Source: Acidimicrobiia bacterium (GTDB lineage: Bacteria; Actinomycetota; Acidimicrobiia; IMCC26256; DASPTH01). Taken from it: a stretch of DNA of 38,905 nt. A program made the position numbers and the translations under genes. A model generated the notes under the pieces. That model was not told the DNA's origin. It did not search any database and saw nothing but the letters and a program-made list of their open reading frames with translations. Shown piece by piece: positions 35,518-38,905 of this stretch (the first letter of the stretch is position 1; every line of letters starts with the position of its first letter). Location of the stretch: assembly GCA_040880805.1 (NCBI GenBank), contig JBBDHW010000015.1, forward strand, positions 1-38,905, in the 5' to 3' direction.

Positions 35518-36429
35518 CCCAACCAGGCGGGCGACGAGCACCCGATCGCGGTCGGTGTGGTCCTTGCGGATCGACACCTCGGTGTAACCCGCCGCGCTCG
35601 CGTGCGCGGCCATCGCCTCGGCCTGATGGGGCGCGAGCTCACACACCAGTACACCGCTTTCGCGCTCGAGCCACTCGCGAGCGTCGTCGACGATCTGTTC
35701 GATCGCTTCCACACCGGTCGGGCCGCTCACCAGCGCGAGGCGCGGCTCCCAGTCGGCGATCTCGCGCGGGAGGTCTTCCACCTCGGCCGCGGCGACGTAC
35801 GGAGGGTTCGAGACGACCAGGCGCAGCTCGCCTTTGAGGTGGTGGGGCAGCGCGTCGAACCACGAGCCCTGTACCGAGCGCACGCGCGCGGCCAACGATC
35901 CCGCGCCGGCAAAGTTCGCGCGTGCGACCGCCAGAGCATCGTCGCTGATGTCGGTTGCCCACACTTCGGCATCGGGAAGCTCCGACACGAGCGCAAGCGC
36001 GAGCGCACCCGAGCCGGTTCCGAGGTCGGCAACGGAATATGTCGCGGTCGCGCCGGCCCACGCGTTGGGGCGCCCGCGGCGCAAACCGAGTCGCACCGCT
36101 TCCTCGATCGCGGTCTGCGCGACGACTTCCGTCTCCGGACGCGGCACGAGCACGCGGGAATCGACGAAGAGATCGAAGCCGAGGAATTGCCAGATCCCGA
36201 GCACGTACTGCAACGGCTCGCCCGCCGCGCGCCGTTCGAGCATGTCGCCGAGATGCCGGGCGCCGAGGGGGGACGCGGGCTCGTGCTCCGCCATCACCAA
36301 CTCGACGCCCTCGTAGCCCGACGCCCGTTCCATCACCCACCGCGCCTCGACGTCTGGTTTCTCGACGCCGACGTCGCGGAGCCGGCGCTCGGCCTGCTCG
36401 CGGAGATCGCGCCATGTGGGGGCGCTCAG
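35515..36429 (-). CDS. prmC: Release factor glutamine methyltransferase PrmC, CTG start
   Basis: PrmC methylates the Gln of the GGQ motif of release factors. Motifs are VPRPETE, DLGTGSGALALALV (about 135-148) and NPPYVAAAEV with NPPY at 208-211. The helical N-terminal domain (SAPTWRDLREQAERRLRDVG, then EKPDVEARWVMERASG) lies in frame but has no ATG, GTG or TTG. A CTG at 36429 preceded by GGGAGG with six bases' spacing and overlapping the prfA stop (CTGA) gives a 304-aa protein of normal length; GTG 36336 would delete the helical domain. I therefore propose a CTG start. Confidence 0.92.
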   Translation of the reverse strand: MSAPTWRDLREQAERRLRDVGVEKPDVEARWVMERASGYEGVELVMAEHEPASPLGARHLGDMLERRAAGEPLQYVLGIWQFLGFDLFVDSRVLVPRPETEVVAQTAIEEAVRLGLRRGRPNAWAGATATYSVADLGTGSGALALALVSELPDAEVWATDISDDALAVARANFAGAGSLAARVRSVQGSWFDALPHHLKGELRLVVSNPPYVAAAEVEDLPREIADWEPRLALVSGPTGVEAIEQIVDDAREWLERESGVLVCELAPHQAEAMAAHASAAGYTEVSIRKDHTDRDRVLVARLVG

Positions 36430-37502
36430 TCTGTGCCTCCCGTACCGGCGAATTGTGCCTGTCGTTCATCGGCCGCGAGCGCGTCGGTGATCGCGTCGAG
36501 CTGGCCGGCGAGCACCTGGTCGAGCGAATGGAGCGTGAGCCCGATGCGGTGGTCGGTCACACGATTCTCCTTGAAGTTGTAGGTGCGGATCTTGTCGGAC
36601 CGGCCGCCGCTCTTCACCTGGTCGCGCCGCGCCGACGACAGCTCCTCTTCCTGGCGTTCGCGCTCGGCCTGGAGCAGCCGGCTCCGGAGGATGCGCATCG
36701 CCTTGTCCTTGTTCTGGAGCTGACTCTTCTCGTCCTGGCACGTGACGACGAGGCCGGTGGGCTTGTGCGTGATCCTCACTGCGGAATCGGTCGTGTTCAC
36801 CGATTGACCGCCCGGCCCGCTCGACCGGTACACCTCGGTCTTGAGGTCGTTGGGGCCGATATCGACGTCGATCTCCTCAGCCTCGGGGAGCACGGCCACC
36901 GTGGCCGCGCTCGTGTGCACGCGGCCCTGGCTCTCGGTGACGGGGACGCGCTGTACCCGGTGGGGTCCGGCCTCGTGCTTGAGGTGCGACCACGCGTCTT
37001 CACCCTTCACGACGAAGGTGATCTCCCGGAAGCCGCCCATGTCGGAGGGCTGGCGGTTGAGCACCTCGACCTTCCATCCGTGCGTGTCGGCGTACCGCTC
37101 GTACATGTGGAACAGGTCGGCGGCCCAGAGGTTGCCCTCCTCGCCACCCTCGCCGCCACGGATCTCCACGATCACGTTCTTCCCGTCGTTGGGATCACGC
37201 GACACGAGCAGCTCTCGGATGCGCGCATCGAGCTCGGTGAGCTGCGCGTCCTTCGCGTCGATCTCAGCGGAGAGGTACTCACGCATCTCGGGGTCCTCCT
37301 CGCCCGCGAGCAATTCGCGCGCGTCGGCGAGGTCGGCTTCGGCGTCGCGGTACGCGCGGTACGCCTCGACGATCGGTCGGAGCTCGGCGTTCCGACGACC
37401 GGCGTCGCGCGCGGCCCGCTGGTCGCCGGAGGAGTAGATCTCCGACAACTGCGATTCGAGCTTCTCCAGCTCGGCCTCGAGCTCCGCGAGCCGATCGAAC
37501 AT
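36426..37502 (-). CDS. prfA: Peptide chain release factor 1
   Basis: RF1 recognises UAA/UAG and triggers peptide release. The 358-aa protein has the codon-recognition motif PVT (187-189; PxT is RF1-specific, RF2 has SPF) and GGQ (231-233) in SGPGGQSVNTTDSAV. The N-terminal coiled coil (ELEAELEKLESQLSEI) is typical. It is the substrate of the adjacent PrmC. ATG 37502 lacks a Shine-Dalgarno but has TACCCT seven bases upstream. Confidence 0.98.
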   Translation of the reverse strand: MFDRLAELEAELEKLESQLSEIYSSGDQRAARDAGRRNAELRPIVEAYRAYRDAEADLADARELLAGEEDPEMREYLSAEIDAKDAQLTELDARIRELLVSRDPNDGKNVIVEIRGGEGGEEGNLWAADLFHMYERYADTHGWKVEVLNRQPSDMGGFREITFVVKGEDAWSHLKHEAGPHRVQRVPVTESQGRVHTSAATVAVLPEAEEIDVDIGPNDLKTEVYRSSGPGGQSVNTTDSAVRITHKPTGLVVTCQDEKSQLQNKDKAMRILRSRLLQAERERQEEELSSARRDQVKSGGRSDKIRTYNFKENRVTDHRIGLTLHSLDQVLAGQLDAITDALAADERQAQFAGTGGTD

Positions 37503-37509
37503 GGAGCTC

Positions 37510-37515
37510 AGGGTA
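37510..37515 (-). promoter_or_regulatory. -10 element TACCCT, probable leaderless start of prfA
   Basis: On the minus strand TACCCT ends seven bases before ATG 37502. The gap to the upstream oxidoreductase is only 29 bases, so prfA may have its own transcript beginning at or next to the start codon. Confidence 0.4.
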
Positions 37516-37531
37516 GGGGGAGTGGGCGTCG

Positions 37532-38839
37532 TCAGCCGACCGGGAACGCGTCCTGTGCGGCTCGATCGCTCGGGGAACGGGGCATCGCAGGAAACTCGTA
37601 GTCGGCATCCGCGAGCGGCGGGTGATCCGACGCCGGCTTGCGCGCCATCGCGGCCTCGATGACCGGCTCCAAACGGCGCGCCTTCTCCTTCTGGAGGCGC
37701 TCGTCACGATCTTTGAACTCGGGGAGCACGTCTCGCCCGAACAGCTCGAGGCTCTCCATGATGTCCTCGTGGAGGTTCTTGCCCGACTGGCTGCAGAAGA
37801 TCACCTGGTCGACGCCCGCCTCCTCGTAGCGCTTCAGGTAATCGTGGATCTGATCGGGGGTGCCGACGGCGCCGCGGAGCCCGAAGAAGCCCTCCTGCTG
37901 CACGATCTGCGCGCCGAGACGGTCGCCCGCGCTGGACGCGGCCTCCACCGCTTCCGGTGAGTACCCGCGCTGTGCGCGCGTGTGCTGGTACTCCGCCCAC
38001 ACGTCGGTATCGCCGGGACGATGATGGCCGAACACGTAGTAGTGCGCGAGCGAATACCCGAAGAAGTTCGCACCTTCGAGGCCGCGGCGCATCGCTTCGT
38101 CCTCGTCCTCGTGGCACATGAACGTGCTGACACATGCCACGTTGGGGTTCACCATGTCGCCGATGGGGATGCACTCCGACGCCAGCGTGTCGTAGTAGTC
38201 GGTGATCCAGTGCTGGGCCTCTTCGGGGTTGATGAACGCGAACGCGAGCGCACCGATGCCCTTCTGCGCGGCGAGGTGGATCGTTTCGCGACGGCTGGCT
38301 GCTACCCACACGGGCGGATGCGGCTTCTGCACGGGCTTGGGTACGACATTGCGCGGCGGCATCGTCACGTAGTCACCGACGTGACCGGTGAACGGCGTCT
38401 CGGTGAGACAGCGGATCGCGACGCGCAGACCCTCCTCCCACATCGCGCGCTTCTCGAGCGGGTCGATCTGGAAGCCACCGAGCTCCGCCTCCGACGACGA
38501 CTCGCCAGAGCCGAAGTCGGCGCGACCGCCCGATACGAGGTCGAGCATCGCGATGCGCTCGGCGACACGAGCGGGGTGGTTGAACGGCGGTGGTGTCTGC
38601 ACGATGCCGTGACCGAGGCGGATGTTCTCGGTGCGCTGCGACACCGCGGCGAGGAACACCTCGGGCGCGCTCGAGTGGCTGTACTCCTCGAGGAAGTGGT
38701 GCTCCACCTCCCACAGGTAATCGATTCCGAGCGCATCCGCGAGCTCGCACTGCTCGAGCGCGTTCTGGATCAGCGTGACCTCGGAGTCGTCACTCCACGG
38801 CCGCGGCAGCTGGTGCTCGTAGAAGATCCCGATTTTCAT
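37532..38839 (-). CDS. LLM-class flavin-dependent oxidoreductase (luciferase family)
   Basis: The 435-aa protein has the bacterial-luciferase-like TIM barrel: MKIGIFYEHQLPRPW, DYLWEVEHHFLEEYSHSSAP, RLGHGIVQTPPPFNHPARVAE and GRADFGSGESSSEAELGGF. Such enzymes use FMNH2 (or F420H2) to oxidise small substrates. Members with this N-terminus are abundant in actinobacteria; the substrate is unknown. It lies just upstream of prfA on the same strand and ends the window on that side. Confidence 0.92.
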   Translation of the reverse strand: MKIGIFYEHQLPRPWSDDSEVTLIQNALEQCELADALGIDYLWEVEHHFLEEYSHSSAPEVFLAAVSQRTENIRLGHGIVQTPPPFNHPARVAERIAMLDLVSGGRADFGSGESSSEAELGGFQIDPLEKRAMWEEGLRVAIRCLTETPFTGHVGDYVTMPPRNVVPKPVQKPHPPVWVAASRRETIHLAAQKGIGALAFAFINPEEAQHWITDYYDTLASECIPIGDMVNPNVACVSTFMCHEDEDEAMRRGLEGANFFGYSLAHYYVFGHHRPGDTDVWAEYQHTRAQRGYSPEAVEAASSAGDRLGAQIVQQEGFFGLRGAVGTPDQIHDYLKRYEEAGVDQVIFCSQSGKNLHEDIMESLELFGRDVLPEFKDRDERLQKEKARRLEPVIEAAMARKPASDHPPLADADYEFPAMPRSPSDRAAQDAFPVG

Positions 38840-38888
38840 CCTTGCTCCCCGCTCTCGGCGCCTGCGGCGCCGGGCCGCTCGGGCCCCC

Positions 38889-38905
38889 GGGGGGGGGGGG
38901 GGGGG
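38889..38905. other. Homopolymer G run at window end
   Basis: Seventeen consecutive G at the very end. No homopolymer of this length occurs elsewhere in the window. Poly-G ends are a known artefact of two-colour sequencing chemistry and of contig ends, so the run is probably not genomic. Confidence 0.7.

Overview
The window is a GC-rich (roughly two-thirds G+C), densely coded piece of a bacterial chromosome, probably from an uncultured actinobacterium (Actinomycetota; an Acidimicrobiia-like lineage is my guess). The reasons are GTG-rich starts, TANNNT -10 elements, a MurA with Asp in place of the catalytic Cys, an RpiB of the mycobacterial Glu type, and the order wecA-like / atpZ-I-B-E-F-H-A-G-D-C. 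The last 17 bases are pure G, which looks like an assembly or read artefact at a contig end. I see no tRNA, rRNA, CRISPR array, transposase or phage gene.

Layout. 1-1678: an apparently gene-free stretch, then an ECF sigma factor and its membrane-anchored putative anti-sigma partner. The 5' end of the next gene (lipoprotein, 1849) is duplicated at 56-99, so the sigma pair lies between two ~40 bp direct repeats. 1849-6957: a four-gene export operon of lipoprotein, an 809-aa adaptor with peptidoglycan-binding and Calx-beta-like domains, ABC ATPase and MacB-type permease. 6977-8353: a large alpha/beta hydrolase. 8411-11325 (minus): enoyl-CoA hydratase, 3-hydroxyacyl-CoA dehydrogenase, MeaB GTPase and a NifU-like scaffold. 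11418-14533 (minus): murA, a class III nucleotide cyclase, a hemerythrin-like protein and an alpha/beta hydrolase. 14560-17125 (plus): overlapping ThuA-like, RidA-like and GH4 genes. 17296-20401 (plus): overlapping glycosyltransferase, methyltransferase and QW-motif toroid protein. 20465-22154: O-methyltransferase and divergent glpX. 22161-30513 (minus): a GH18-like secreted protein and the complete F-type ATP synthase operon. 30652-33145: WecA/MraY-family transferase, methyltransferase and rpiB. 33403-35505: a tandem Fe-S nuclease-like protein, a broken SnoaL-like gene and a small protein. 35515-38839 (minus): prmC, prfA and a luciferase-family oxidoreductase.

The most unusual signals are: (i) Calx-beta-like repeats inside a MacA/HlyD-type adaptor; (ii) two families of dispersed intergenic palindromes, one of which closes two different convergent gene pairs; (iii) a protein carrying two Fe-S/PD-(D/E)XK-like halves, one with a degenerate active site; (iv) prmC apparently starting at CTG behind a strong Shine-Dalgarno and overlapping the prfA stop; (v) recurrent TANNNT-N6/7-start signatures suggesting leaderless transcripts; and (vi) a translationally coupled glycosyltransferase/methyltransferase/toroid cassette of unknown product.
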